A stretch of 9,717 nucleotides of DNA, from the NCBI GenBank assembly GCA_964478455.1, contig CAYZJD010000159.1, positions 1 through 9,717 on the forward strand, read 5' to 3'. Positions within the stretch are counted from its first letter, which is position 1. Every line of letters begins with the position of its first letter. Shown here in pieces: positions 1-6,306 of the stretch. Under the pieces are notes generated by a model. The model ran no database searches and had not been told where the DNA came from. It saw only the letters and a program-made list of their open reading frames with translations. Both the position numbers and the translations under genes were made by a program. The stretch comes from CAYZJD01 sp964478455. GTDB taxonomy: Bacteria; Acidobacteriota; Terriglobia; Bryobacterales; Bryobacteraceae.

Positions 1-17
1 TTACCGAGGAGCTGGTG

Positions 18-584
18 ATGTCCTTTCTGCAAAACCAGTTTGAGAAGAATGTCCTGATCACGTCCGTGGACTACGTGTTCAACTGGGCCCGCAAGTCCTC
101 GCTGTGGCCGCTCACCTTCGGTCTGGCCTGCTGCGCCATCGAGATGATCACCGCCGGCATGGCGCGGTTCGACATTGCGCGGTTCGGAGCCGAGGTCTTC
201 CGCCCGAGCCCCCGCCAGGCGGACTTGATGATTGTCTCCGGCACCGTGACGCTCAAGATGGCGCCGGTTCTCAAACGGCTCTACGATCAAATGCCCGATC
301 CCAAGTGGGTCATCTCCATGGGTGCCTGCTCCAGCGTCGGCGGGCCGTTCAACACCTACGCCGTCCTGCAAGGCGTCGACAGAATCGTGCCGGTGGACGT
401 CTACGTCGTCGGCTGCCCGCCGCGCCCGGAGAACCTCTTCTACGGCCTGCTGAAGCTCCAGGACAAGATCGATCAGATGACGACGCTCGCCCGCCGCCCC
501 ACCGAGGTGCGGCTGGATGAGTCGATGCTCGAGGACTTCAAGAAGCAGGTCATGATCGCCCAGATCAAGACCCCGGCCGCGTAG
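18..584 (+). CDS. nuoB: NADH-quinone oxidoreductase subunit B
   Basis: NuoB is the peripheral-arm subunit of respiratory complex I. It holds the terminal 4Fe-4S cluster N2, which passes electrons to quinone at the cytoplasmic side of the inner membrane. The 188-residue product shows the family signature: the tandem cysteine motif LACCAIEM (C38, C39), then MGACSSVGGPFNTY (C104) and VGCPPRPE (C133), giving all four cluster ligands. WARKSSLWPLTFG before the first cysteines is also typical. I chose ATG 18 because GAGGAG at 6-11 is a ribosome-binding site six bases upstream. GTG at 15 is adjacent in frame, and the frame stays open to the window edge, so an upstream start cannot be excluded. Another frame ends with TGA at 16-18, which could be the end of nuoA. 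The next gene starts on the base after the stop and is not nuoC, so the nuo operon is broken or rearranged here. Identity is very secure. Confidence 0.97.
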   Translation: MSFLQNQFEKNVLITSVDYVFNWARKSSLWPLTFGLACCAIEMITAGMARFDIARFGAEVFRPSPRQADLMIVSGTVTLKMAPVLKRLYDQMPDPKWVISMGACSSVGGPFNTYAVLQGVDRIVPVDVYVVGCPPRPENLFYGLLKLQDKIDQMTTLARRPTEVRLDESMLEDFKKQVMIAQIKTPAA

Positions 585-1202
585 TTGACTTGCTTCTACT
601 ACGATTCGCACGCCGTCTATCGCGCGGCGCCCCTGGCCGCGCTGCCTTGGCTGGACCACGGTTTCGGGACCAGGAATCCGGTCCCGTGGAGCCACGACCC
701 GCAGCTCGTCACCCTGCGCCAGGTCCATTCCGACACGTGCATCTACACCGACGGCCGCGCCGGTCGGATCGGCGAGGGAGATGCCCTGCTCACCGACAAG
801 CCCGGGCTGGTGCTTGCTGTCAGAACCGCCGACTGCCTCCCGATTCTGCTGGTGGATGAGGCGCGTCGCGCCGTCGCCATCGCGCATGCCGGCTGGCGCG
901 GCACGCTCAAGCAGCTGGCCGCCCGTGCCGTCGAAGCGATGCGCACCCGTTTCTCTACCCGCCCCGAGGATCTGCACGCCGCGATCGGGCCCGGTATCGG
1001 CGCTTGCTGCTACGAGGTCGGACCGGAAGTCGCCGTCCAGTTCCGCTCGCTCTTTCCGGAGCGATCGGACCTTTCGGAAAAGACCCGCATCGATCTGGCC
1101 GAGGCCAACCGCCGGCTCCTTATACGGACCGGCGTGCCGGAGACCCGCCTCTACCTTGCCGGCTTGTGTACGTGCTGCCGCGCGGCCGAATTCCACTCCT
1201 GA
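585..1202 (+). CDS. pgeF: PgeF/YfiH-family polyphenol oxidase (laccase domain), C-terminally interrupted
   Basis: This cytoplasmic YfiH/YlmD (Cu-oxidase_4) protein belongs to a family shown to act on purine nucleosides and, in E. coli, linked to correct peptidoglycan peptide composition. The family metal ligands are present: QVHSD (H48), RTADCLPIL (C84) and AHAGWRG (H101). IGPGIGACCYEVG and the C-terminal CTCC are also typical. The start is TTG directly after the nuoB TAG, with no clear ribosome-binding site, which suggests translational coupling; no better start is visible. The frame stops at TGA 1200-1202, exactly where family members continue FFSYRRD..GRM. Here the sequence reads EFHS, stop, then RRDGRHAGRM in the same frame. 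The product is therefore 205 residues and lacks about 20 C-terminal ones. It may be a fresh pseudogene, a base-call error, a readthrough case, or a truncated but active enzyme. Family assignment is very secure; functional status is open. Confidence 0.9.
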   Translation: MTCFYYDSHAVYRAAPLAALPWLDHGFGTRNPVPWSHDPQLVTLRQVHSDTCIYTDGRAGRIGEGDALLTDKPGLVLAVRTADCLPILLVDEARRAVAIAHAGWRGTLKQLAARAVEAMRTRFSTRPEDLHAAIGPGIGACCYEVGPEVAVQFRSLFPERSDLSEKTRIDLAEANRRLLIRTGVPETRLYLAGLCTCCRAAEFHS

Positions 1203-1262
1203 CGTCGGGACGGGCGCCACGCCGGCCGCATGCTATCCGCCATCCGCATCCTTTCCCAATAG
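1200..1262 (+). other. conserved C-terminal tail of pgeF lying beyond an in-frame TGA
   Basis: Reading on in the pgeF frame after TGA 1200-1202 gives RRDGRHAGRMLSAIRILSQ and then TAG at 1260-1262. This matches the expected C-terminal motif of the family, where an aromatic residue or histidine usually sits at the TGA position. The tail has no frameshift, so a single substitution, for example TGG to TGA, would explain the interruption. No good bacterial SECIS-like hairpin is obvious just downstream. Confidence 0.8.
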
Positions 1263-1292
1263 GCCCGTCCCCCTCACCACGCCTCAAGAAAC

Positions 1293-1322
1293 TCAAAAGG
1301 CGCGGCCCGCGGGCCGCGCCTT
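1293..1322 (-). terminator. rho-independent terminator of the DksA-like gene
   Basis: Positions 1297-1322 are a perfect 26-base palindrome whose half is AAGGCGCGGCCCG. It can fold into an 11-bp, very GC-rich stem with a CGCG loop. Read on the minus strand, the stem runs into TTTTGAGTTTCTT, so the U-rich tract fits termination of the gene that ends at 1341, 18 bases away. On the plus strand it is followed by CGCCATTT, a poor U-tract, so it would stop nuoB-pgeF transcripts less well. Confidence 0.8.
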
Positions 1323-1340
1323 CGCCATTTCCGCGGATGC

Positions 1341-1727
1341 TCAGGCAGCGTTCACCAGCAGATCGTCGAGGCTTTCAGCCTCTCCCGCCTCTTGACTGCG
1401 GTCTGCCTTCTCCTGGCACTTGATGCAGAAGGCCGTCCAAGGTACCGCCTGCAACCGCTTCATGCTGATCTCTTCTTCGCAATGCACACAGATACCGAAG
1501 CTGCCGTCATTGATCCTGCGAAGCGCCGCCCTCACGTTCCGTAACAGATGCGATTCGCGGTCGAGGTTCCGGATGGCCAGCTCCCGCTCGGCTGCATGCT
1601 GCACTTCGTCCAGCGCATCCGGACTCTTCTCGATGGCGATTCCTTCACGGTTCCGCAGGACGGTCGCCAGCTCGTCGTATCGTGCTTGCAGCACTTGCTT
1701 GAATCGGTTCAGCTCACTCTTCGTCAT
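1341..1727 (-). CDS. DksA/TraR-family C4 zinc-finger regulator
   Basis: The 128-residue protein has the layout of DksA/TraR proteins, which bind the RNA polymerase secondary channel and change promoter response, often together with ppGpp. An N-terminal helical region (about 1-70) should form the coiled coil. DALDEV at 37-42 resembles the DxxDxA motif at the coiled-coil tip of DksA, with Val in place of Ala. The zinc finger follows as C80-x2-C83-x17-C101-x2-C104 (CVHC...CIKC), with all four cysteines present. A short C-terminal tail ends in LLVNAA. The ATG has a strong ribosome-binding site, AAGGAGG, ten bases upstream. The gene stands alone between a terminator and a long leader with its own promoter. 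Family assignment is secure. Whether it acts like E. coli DksA or is one of the shorter paralogues is not decided, so no symbol is given. Confidence 0.93.
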   Translation of the reverse strand: MTKSELNRFKQVLQARYDELATVLRNREGIAIEKSPDALDEVQHAAERELAIRNLDRESHLLRNVRAALRRINDGSFGICVHCEEEISMKRLQAVPWTAFCIKCQEKADRSQEAGEAESLDDLLVNAA

Positions 1728-1737
1728 GACTTCCGTC

Positions 1738-1744
1738 CCTCCTT
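1738..1744 (-). promoter_or_regulatory. ribosome-binding site of the DksA-like gene
   Basis: AAGGAGG on the minus strand lies ten bases before the ATG at 1727. It is the strongest Shine-Dalgarno match in the window and fixes this start. Confidence 0.8.
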
Positions 1745-1794
1745 TCCATCGACGAAATCCGGTGATGATCCTCTTCGGACCATCCCATCGCTTC

Positions 1795-1821
1795 TCGGGT
1801 GGCTCCCTGTGAGCCTCCCGA
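1795..1821 (-). other. hairpin in the DksA-like gene leader
   Basis: On the minus strand TCGGG-A-GGCTC-ACAGG-GAGCC-A-CCCGA forms a ten-pair stem with one A-A mismatch and a five-base loop. No U-tract follows it on the minus strand, so it is not a standard intrinsic terminator. It lies 67 bases before the ATG and does not reach the ribosome-binding site. Confidence 0.55.
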
Positions 1822-1953
1822 CTTGTATTAGACGCAGATCTTCGTCCAGGCGTTTAAGGAAATGTTAGCCTCTTCCGCTAATATCCTTGCTCCGTCCTCC
1901 TTGCGTCCAGCACTCACTCTTCGTACCAACCTGCGGCTACCAAGAGCTTTGCG

Positions 1954-1982
1954 AGTCTACAGCAATCCACCTGCCATGTCAA
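1954..1982 (-). promoter_or_regulatory. sigma-70-type promoter facing the DksA-like gene
   Basis: On the minus strand a perfect -35 TTGACA (1982-1977) is separated by exactly 17 bases from a -10 TAGACT (1959-1954; four of six consensus bases, including the key A at the second and T at the sixth position). The expected start is near 1947. This is the best two-element promoter seen in the window, and it lies in non-coding DNA upstream of a gene on the correct strand. Confidence 0.65.
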
Positions 1983-2232
1983 GACCCAAACGTCCTATCT
2001 CCTGCGAAAACCTCGCGCCTTTCATGGCGTATCCGTATTGACGCAAAACAAGCGCCGAAGTTTCATGAAACGGCACGGAATTAACTTCTTTGAACACAAA
2101 TACTTCCGGCCATCCTTGATCTCGTCTTGCCCGTCCTGCGCCAAACAGCCGGGTTCCCCTTGCCATCCCGCCCCGGTGCGCAGCCCCACCGGCAATTCCT
2201 TCCCTTCGTACGTAAAGGGTGCACGATCCGGA
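1983..2232. other. non-coding part of the divergent intergenic region
   Basis: This stretch is poorer in GC than the flanking genes. Short open frames on both strands lack ribosome-binding sites and family resemblance. The only structure I see is the palindrome at 2060-2071. The region separates the outward-facing promoters of the DksA-like gene and the glycosyltransferase gene. Confidence 0.5.
2060..2071. promoter_or_regulatory. perfect 12-base palindrome, possible operator
   Basis: GTTTCATGAAAC is its own reverse complement and lies between the two divergent promoters, about 80 bases upstream of the minus-strand -35 and about 160 upstream of the plus-strand -10. Such dyads can bind dimeric regulators. 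A chance palindrome of this length is also possible, and no second copy was noticed nearby. Confidence 0.25.
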
Positions 2233-2241
2233 TGCTAAGAT
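2233..2241 (+). promoter_or_regulatory. extended -10 promoter of the + strand glycosyltransferase gene
   Basis: TGCTAAGAT combines the extended TGn element with -10 TAAGAT (2236-2241). No good -35 is present at the normal distance, which is common for extended -10 promoters. Transcription would start about 2247-2249, coinciding with GTG 2249, so the message could be leaderless. Confidence 0.45.
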
Positions 2242-2248
2242 CGGTTCC

Positions 2249-4162
2249 GTGGGCCGCAGCTCCTCCGTCCTCTGGTGGACGGCCATTTCCCTTCTTGCCG
2301 CTCTGTTCCTCATCAACGGCCTTTCCCTTCTTCCATATCCCGGCATCCAGAACGATGAAGCCTTCTTCAGCGTCGCCCTCTACCGGCCTTCCAACGTCGC
2401 CTCCGTCCTCAGTGTTTTCAAGCACCGTATCCCGATGATGCACCTGAATTATGTCGGCACACTCAAGAGTTTCCTTTATGCCCCCATCCTCAAGGTCTGG
2501 CCTCCTGACCGCATATCGGTCCGGCTGCCGGTTCTTCTAGCTGGCGTGGCAGCGTTGCTGCTCTTCGCGCTGCTGGCGCGACGCGCCTCAAACCCGGCCG
2601 CCGCCGCTGCCGCAGCGGGCCTGCTGGCCACCGATCCGGTCTTCCTTCTCACGAACCTCTTCGACTGGGGTCCGGTGACGCTCCAGCACCTCCTCGTTCT
2701 CGCGGGCTGCCTGCTCTTTCTCTGGTTCGCCCAAGGCGCCTCCCGCCGTTCGCTTTGCGCCGGGGCCTTCCTTTTCGGCCTGGCCCTCTGGAACAAAGCC
2801 CTCGTCCTTTGGACCTTCGCCGCTCTCCTCATCGCCGTTGTCGCCGTCTTTCCCAAGGAATTCGCGCGGGCCCTGACGCGCCGCAACCTTGCCCTGGTTC
2901 TCGTCTGTTTCTCTGTTGGCGCCTTCCCCTTTCTTCGCCATAACATCCAGCGTCCGCTCGCGAGCTTCCGGGGCAACGCGGGCTTCTCGCTCGCCGGCGC
3001 TCGCACGAAGTTCCACGTCATGAAGGGCACCCTCGACGGCTCTGGCCTGTTCGGCTACTTGGTCTACGACGACCCTGTTCCCAGCCCGAACGAGCCGGAA
3101 AGCGGCGTCGAACGGTTCTCCGTATCACTCAGCCACCGGACCGGCCGGCCTCACCGCACGCTCTTCCCCTGGCTGCTCTTGACGGCGGCACTCCTCGCCC
3201 CCTTGTGGTGGTCAAGCCCAGCGCGCCACCCCATCTTGTTCGCCGCCATCGTCCTCCTCCTGATGTGGGTCCAGATGCTCGTGGCAAGGGGAGCAGGCAG
3301 CGGCGTGCATCACACCGTGCTCGCCTGGCCCTGGCCTCACCTGCTCGTTGGCGTGGCGTTTGTCGAGGCCGCGCGGCGCGCCCGACGCTGGACGGCCCCC
3401 CTTGCCGCTGCCGCGCTTCTCGCCGCTTGCCTCTCGGGCCTGCTCGTGACGAATCAGTACCGCGCCCAGTTCATCCGGAACGGCGCGGCCCGCTCCTGGA
3501 CCGATGCCATCTTTCCCCTCTCCGCCTTGCTGAAGCGGCTGCCGGCGCGGCAGATCGTCATCGTGGACTGGGGCATTGTCGACAACCTCAGACTTCTCCA
3601 CCAGGGCTGCCTCCCCTTGACATGGGGTGCCCCTCCGCTCCTGTCTCCGTCGTCGGGCGAAGCGGAGAAACAACGGGTGCGCGTGCTCATCTCGTCGCCC
3701 GACAACCTCTTCATCGGCCACACCGCCCCTTACGAGCAGTTCGCCGGTATTCACCAGCGGTTGCTGGATTGGGCCACGCAAGCCGGCTTCCGCAAGGATC
3801 TGCTTTATGTCGTTCGCGACCGCAACGGCCGCGCCGTCTATGAGGTCTTCCGCTTTCTGCCCGTCAGTAGCGGCCCTGCGCGGGCCGCACCCGCCGCCCT
3901 GACCCTACCGGATCGCCACCACCCCGAACACCAGCCCCAGTTCGCGGACGTCGCCCGCTGGCCTCACCGTTCGATCCACCTCGAGCGCCACCTCCACCAC
4001 TGGCGCGCCGGCGATCTCTGGCGGAATCGGCACGGCGAATGCGAACTCCTCGTTCCGCTTGGTCACTGTGAACGTTCCCAGGCGTCTGCCATCCACGGCC
4101 ACTGTCAGCCGGATCGGCCCACCCACAAGGTGGGACACCGGGCAGAATCCTGCCAGGTGTAG
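2249..4162 (+). CDS. GT-C membrane glycosyltransferase (PMT/GT39-like), natural end probably near 3870
   Basis: This polytopic inner-membrane protein is likely to move a sugar from a lipid-linked donor at the outer face of the membrane. About ten hydrophobic segments lie within residues 7-420. The first is followed by PYPGIQNDEAFF, whose D36-E37 pair matches the catalytic loop of PMT-type enzymes; LNYVGTLKSFLYAPIL also fits. A soluble part (about 430-540) ends YEVFRF, the usual end of such proteins. GTG 2249 is preferred because an upstream GTG (2219) has an adjacent G-rich stretch rather than a spaced ribosome-binding site, and because the -10 at 2236-2241 would lie inside that longer version. 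Beyond about 3869 the frame continues to TAG 4160-4162, but that part is the codon-aligned antisense of the opposing gene and looks non-native. A one-base shift would end the protein at TAG 3868-3870 or TGA 3900-3902. The acceptor substrate is unknown. Confidence 0.8.
   Translation: MGRSSSVLWWTAISLLAALFLINGLSLLPYPGIQNDEAFFSVALYRPSNVASVLSVFKHRIPMMHLNYVGTLKSFLYAPILKVWPPDRISVRLPVLLAGVAALLLFALLARRASNPAAAAAAAGLLATDPVFLLTNLFDWGPVTLQHLLVLAGCLLFLWFAQGASRRSLCAGAFLFGLALWNKALVLWTFAALLIAVVAVFPKEFARALTRRNLALVLVCFSVGAFPFLRHNIQRPLASFRGNAGFSLAGARTKFHVMKGTLDGSGLFGYLVYDDPVPSPNEPESGVERFSVSLSHRTGRPHRTLFPWLLLTAALLAPLWWSSPARHPILFAAIVLLLMWVQMLVARGAGSGVHHTVLAWPWPHLLVGVAFVEAARRARRWTAPLAAAALLAACLSGLLVTNQYRAQFIRNGAARSWTDAIFPLSALLKRLPARQIVIVDWGIVDNLRLLHQGCLPLTWGAPPLLSPSSGEAEKQRVRVLISSPDNLFIGHTAPYEQFAGIHQRLLDWATQAGFRKDLLYVVRDRNGRAVYEVFRFLPVSSGPARAAPAALTLPDRHHPEHQPQFADVARWPHRSIHLERHLHHWRAGDLWRNRHGECELLVPLGHCERSQASAIHGHCQPDRPTHKVGHRAESCQV
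3870..3888. terminator. GC-rich hairpin between convergent genes
   Basis: GCGGCCC-TGCGC-GGGCCGC is a perfect seven-pair stem with a five-base loop. It sits just after the expected end of the + strand glycosyltransferase and 17 bases beyond the stop of the minus-strand operon. Neither strand has a good U-tract after it, so it would be a weak bidirectional terminator or a barrier to 3' decay. Its place is evidence that coding on the + strand should end before it. Confidence 0.5.
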
Positions 4163-5773
4163 CTTCTCCGCCGGTGAGCGTGGGCCTCCCAGCCGCACCG
4201 TCGCCCTCTTTCCCATCCAGCGGTGGCGGCCTTCTAGGCGATGCCAGCCTGGACCCAGTTGTCCGGCGTACAGCGGGTCTCCTACATCGACGCGTCGCGG
4301 CTCCTCGGTCTTCGACCAGCGCACACGGGCGACTGTGAGGTAGGCATTAGTGACGTTCCGGAGCCGGGGTCCTGCCGCCGAGTAAACCACCGCCCGCCTC
4401 TCTTCGAGCGCGCGCAGGGCAAACGCCTCGGGCAGGACAAACTCACCTGGGGCGCCCGTCTCCCCGCTCGCCTCAATGTTCTTCTCCGCTCCCGGCGCCA
4501 GATGAACGTCGGTCATGCCCAGTAGCCGGTACGGCTTGTCGTGGATGCCCGCCCAAAACAGATCCGCGCTCACTCCCGTGAGCAGCACGACCTTGCCCCG
4601 ATGCAGTTCCCGCACGCGTGCCAAACCCAGCACTAGGTTGCGCACCTCACGGCTTCGCTCGAAGTTCCACCGCGTGATGGCGCGGGCCACCGGAAGTGAC
4701 GAGGCCAGATACACCGCGACGCCCACCACCGCCGTGGCCCTCCAGTACCAGCTCAATTTCCAGGCGCGGATGAGCGCCCACGCGCCGAGCATCGCGAGGC
4801 CGGCAAGCGGCGACGTGAGGTAGTAATCGGACACGTGATCCCGGAGCGGCAGTACCGGCGCGATCACTAGGACGAACCACGCCGGCAGAAACGCGCCCAG
4901 AAGCTCGCCGCGGCGTATCCGCTGGACGGCGAAGCCCAGGAGCAGCAGTGTTAGGAGCGCCGTCGCGGCCGCTGCCAGCCAAACGGGCGGCTCGATCCGC
5001 GCCAGCGTCATCCGGCTCGGCCCAAGCGCCATCTCCCAGTAGCGCCACAACGTGGAGAGCATGCTCGCATCGAAGTGCATCGCGTAGCGGCCGGCTGTCG
5101 GCTTGGGCGCGTAATGCCAGTGCGCCGCCGCGAATGCCACCGACGGCACAAACAGCCAGAGCGTCTTGCGAAAGTACGGCCTGGCGCGGCAAAGAGCGTA
5201 CGCGGCCGCCAGCGCTGGATACACCACGTTGATCTCCAGTGCCCCAAACCCGGCCAGAAACGTGATCCACTGCCAGGTCCAGTACGATCGCCGTCCGGTT
5301 TCGATGTGCTCTATGAGCAGGCGGAAACTGAGGAGAAGGAAGAACGCGCACAGGATCTGGTTGTAGGCCGAGGTCCACGACATCGCCAGCGCGAGCGCGC
5401 CGTTCGCGGTCCAGAGCACCGGCGCGAGGAAACCGGCGCCGCGCGAGCCCGTCAGCCGGTGCGCAATCGAGCCAGCAAGCACGAGATTCGCTATCTGCGT
5501 CGCGAACGCGGCGATGCGGAAGGGCAGGGCATTCAGCCCGAACAGAGAGTAGAAGCCCAGGAAGAAGGCCCGCTCGCTGAGCGGCCGGATCGTTCCCTGA
5601 GCCTTCGGCTCAAAGAGCGCGCTCGCCAGATCGCGCCAGTTGTGGACATGGAGCGAGAGACCGAGCCAGGCGAAATCGTCCTGCTGGAACCAGGCCTTCA
5701 GCCCGAACCGGTAAAGCGCAAGACAGAAAACCGCCGGCAGAACCCACCAGGCCGCGCGGGCGGCACGCTTCAT
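3905..5773 (-). CDS. GT-C-like multipass membrane protein with C-terminal beta-sandwich-like module
   Basis: The 622-residue protein begins with a transmembrane helix (about 7-25) followed by KAWFQQDDFAWL, whose D32-D33 pair resembles the acidic catalytic loop of GT-C glycosyltransferases. About ten more hydrophobic segments extend to roughly residue 385. A soluble periplasmic-type part follows, ending in a module (about 507-622) that starts GPGWHRLEGRHRWMG and finishes VDRTVRPAGDVRELGLVFG. That module resembles the lipoprotein encoded just upstream. I chose ATG 5773 because it overlaps the upstream stop as ATGA, it begins right before the first helix, and the frame further upstream is low-complexity sequence lying over the lipoprotein gene. 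It is the last gene of the minus-strand cluster. A role in cell-envelope glycan or lipid glycosylation is likely, but donor and acceptor are unknown. Confidence 0.85.
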   Translation of the reverse strand: MKRAARAAWWVLPAVFCLALYRFGLKAWFQQDDFAWLGLSLHVHNWRDLASALFEPKAQGTIRPLSERAFFLGFYSLFGLNALPFRIAAFATQIANLVLAGSIAHRLTGSRGAGFLAPVLWTANGALALAMSWTSAYNQILCAFFLLLSFRLLIEHIETGRRSYWTWQWITFLAGFGALEINVVYPALAAAYALCRARPYFRKTLWLFVPSVAFAAAHWHYAPKPTAGRYAMHFDASMLSTLWRYWEMALGPSRMTLARIEPPVWLAAAATALLTLLLLGFAVQRIRRGELLGAFLPAWFVLVIAPVLPLRDHVSDYYLTSPLAGLAMLGAWALIRAWKLSWYWRATAVVGVAVYLASSLPVARAITRWNFERSREVRNLVLGLARVRELHRGKVVLLTGVSADLFWAGIHDKPYRLLGMTDVHLAPGAEKNIEASGETGAPGEFVLPEAFALRALEERRAVVYSAAGPRLRNVTNAYLTVARVRWSKTEEPRRVDVGDPLYAGQLGPGWHRLEGRHRWMGKRATVRLGGPRSPAEKLHLAGFCPVSHLVGGPIRLTVAVDGRRLGTFTVTKRNEEFAFAVPIPPEIAGAPVVEVALEVDRTVRPAGDVRELGLVFGVVAIR

Positions 5774-6306
5774 TTCGCTTCGAAGCCGACCGAGGTGACC
5801 ACCACGCCCAGTTCCCGGCGGTCCACGTCCCCGGGCGGCAGGCACTTGTCGAGCGCGAAGTCCACGGTCACGGCGTCCGCTTTCAATGCCGACGCCGGCA
5901 CCTCGCGCGAGTAGATCTGCTCGCCCGCCTTGACGAGTGTCACCCCTTCGAGCGGCGTCTCTCCCACGCTAGCCGCCAGCGTCAGCGTCTTCAGACGCCC
6001 GATGACGGCGTCCGGCACCGCCAGCTTCAGTCGCAGCGTTGCGCCTTTCTCGGCCGCCCCGGCCGGCGGCCGCAGCGTGACTGAAAACTTCTGCATGGTC
6101 CAGCGCCACGCGTTCTGCTCGACATCGTGGAACCCCTTGACAAGCTGGAGAGAAGCGCGCGGGTCGGCCACGTGGATCATGCTGGCCAGGTCCTGGGCCG
6201 CTTCCTCGGTCTCGATCACTTCCACTTTCTGCTGCTTGCGCTTGCAGCCGGGCGCACTGAGGAGCAGCGCCACCACCAGTGCCGGGATGCCGATCAGTCT
6301 CCGCAT
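5770..6306 (-). CDS. small predicted lipoprotein
   Basis: The 178-residue product starts MRRLIGIPALVVALLLSAPGCKRK. It has a basic n-region, a hydrophobic core and a lipobox-like SAPGC with the lipidated Cys at 21, so it should be exported and membrane-anchored. After a charged linker (about 22-45), the mature part from about residue 58 reads GFHDVEQNAWRWTMQKFSVTL and ends in DFALDKCLPPGDVDRRELG. This follows the same order of motifs as the C-terminal module of the next gene. I recall similar proteins in Acidobacteriota but know no assigned function. ATG 6306 was chosen over a longer frame starting at 6483 because it gives a clean signal peptide; the longer N-terminus is arginine-rich antisense-like sequence over the upstream gene. 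The gene overlaps the oxidoreductase gene by 13 bases and the next gene by 4. The ribosome-binding site is weak, in line with coupling. Confidence 0.85.
   Translation of the reverse strand: MRRLIGIPALVVALLLSAPGCKRKQQKVEVIETEEAAQDLASMIHVADPRASLQLVKGFHDVEQNAWRWTMQKFSVTLRPPAGAAEKGATLRLKLAVPDAVIGRLKTLTLAASVGETPLEGVTLVKAGEQIYSREVPASALKADAVTVDFALDKCLPPGDVDRRELGVVVTSVGFEAK

Larger units (their letters stand above)
1728..1947 (-). other. long, partly structured 5' leader of the DksA-like gene
   Basis: If the promoter at 1954-1982 is used, transcription starts near 1947 and the message has about 220 untranslated bases. The leader has a clear hairpin (1795-1821), an imperfect dyad GACGCAGATCTTCGTC at 1831-1846 (read on the plus strand), and a weaker stem TTAGC/GCTAA around 1866-1882. 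No convincing small ORF or known riboswitch class was recognised. It could be an untranslated regulatory leader, or the start could be nearer the gene from a weaker promoter. A separate small RNA is also possible. Confidence 0.4.

Noticed and set aside
1200..1245. Selenocysteine insertion at the pgeF TGA
   Set aside because: Cysteine or selenocysteine is not expected at this family position, and the following bases give only a weak four-pair stem, with no convincing SECIS-type hairpin.
1957..2346. Minus-strand frame of 129 codons across the divergent intergenic region
   Set aside because: It overlaps the start of the glycosyltransferase gene, has no ribosome-binding site or domain, and its end coincides with the -35 and -10 elements of the promoter at 1954-1982.
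4647..5378. Minus-strand frame of 243 codons within the second membrane protein gene
   Set aside because: It lies in another frame of the same strand; the 3905-5773 frame has coherent transmembrane segments and a module end, while this one has neither.
5774..5845. Upstream extension of the second membrane protein to a start at 5845
   Set aside because: The added 24 residues are Gly/Arg/Pro-rich and lie over the lipoprotein C-terminus. The ATGA overlap at 5770-5773 is the natural junction.
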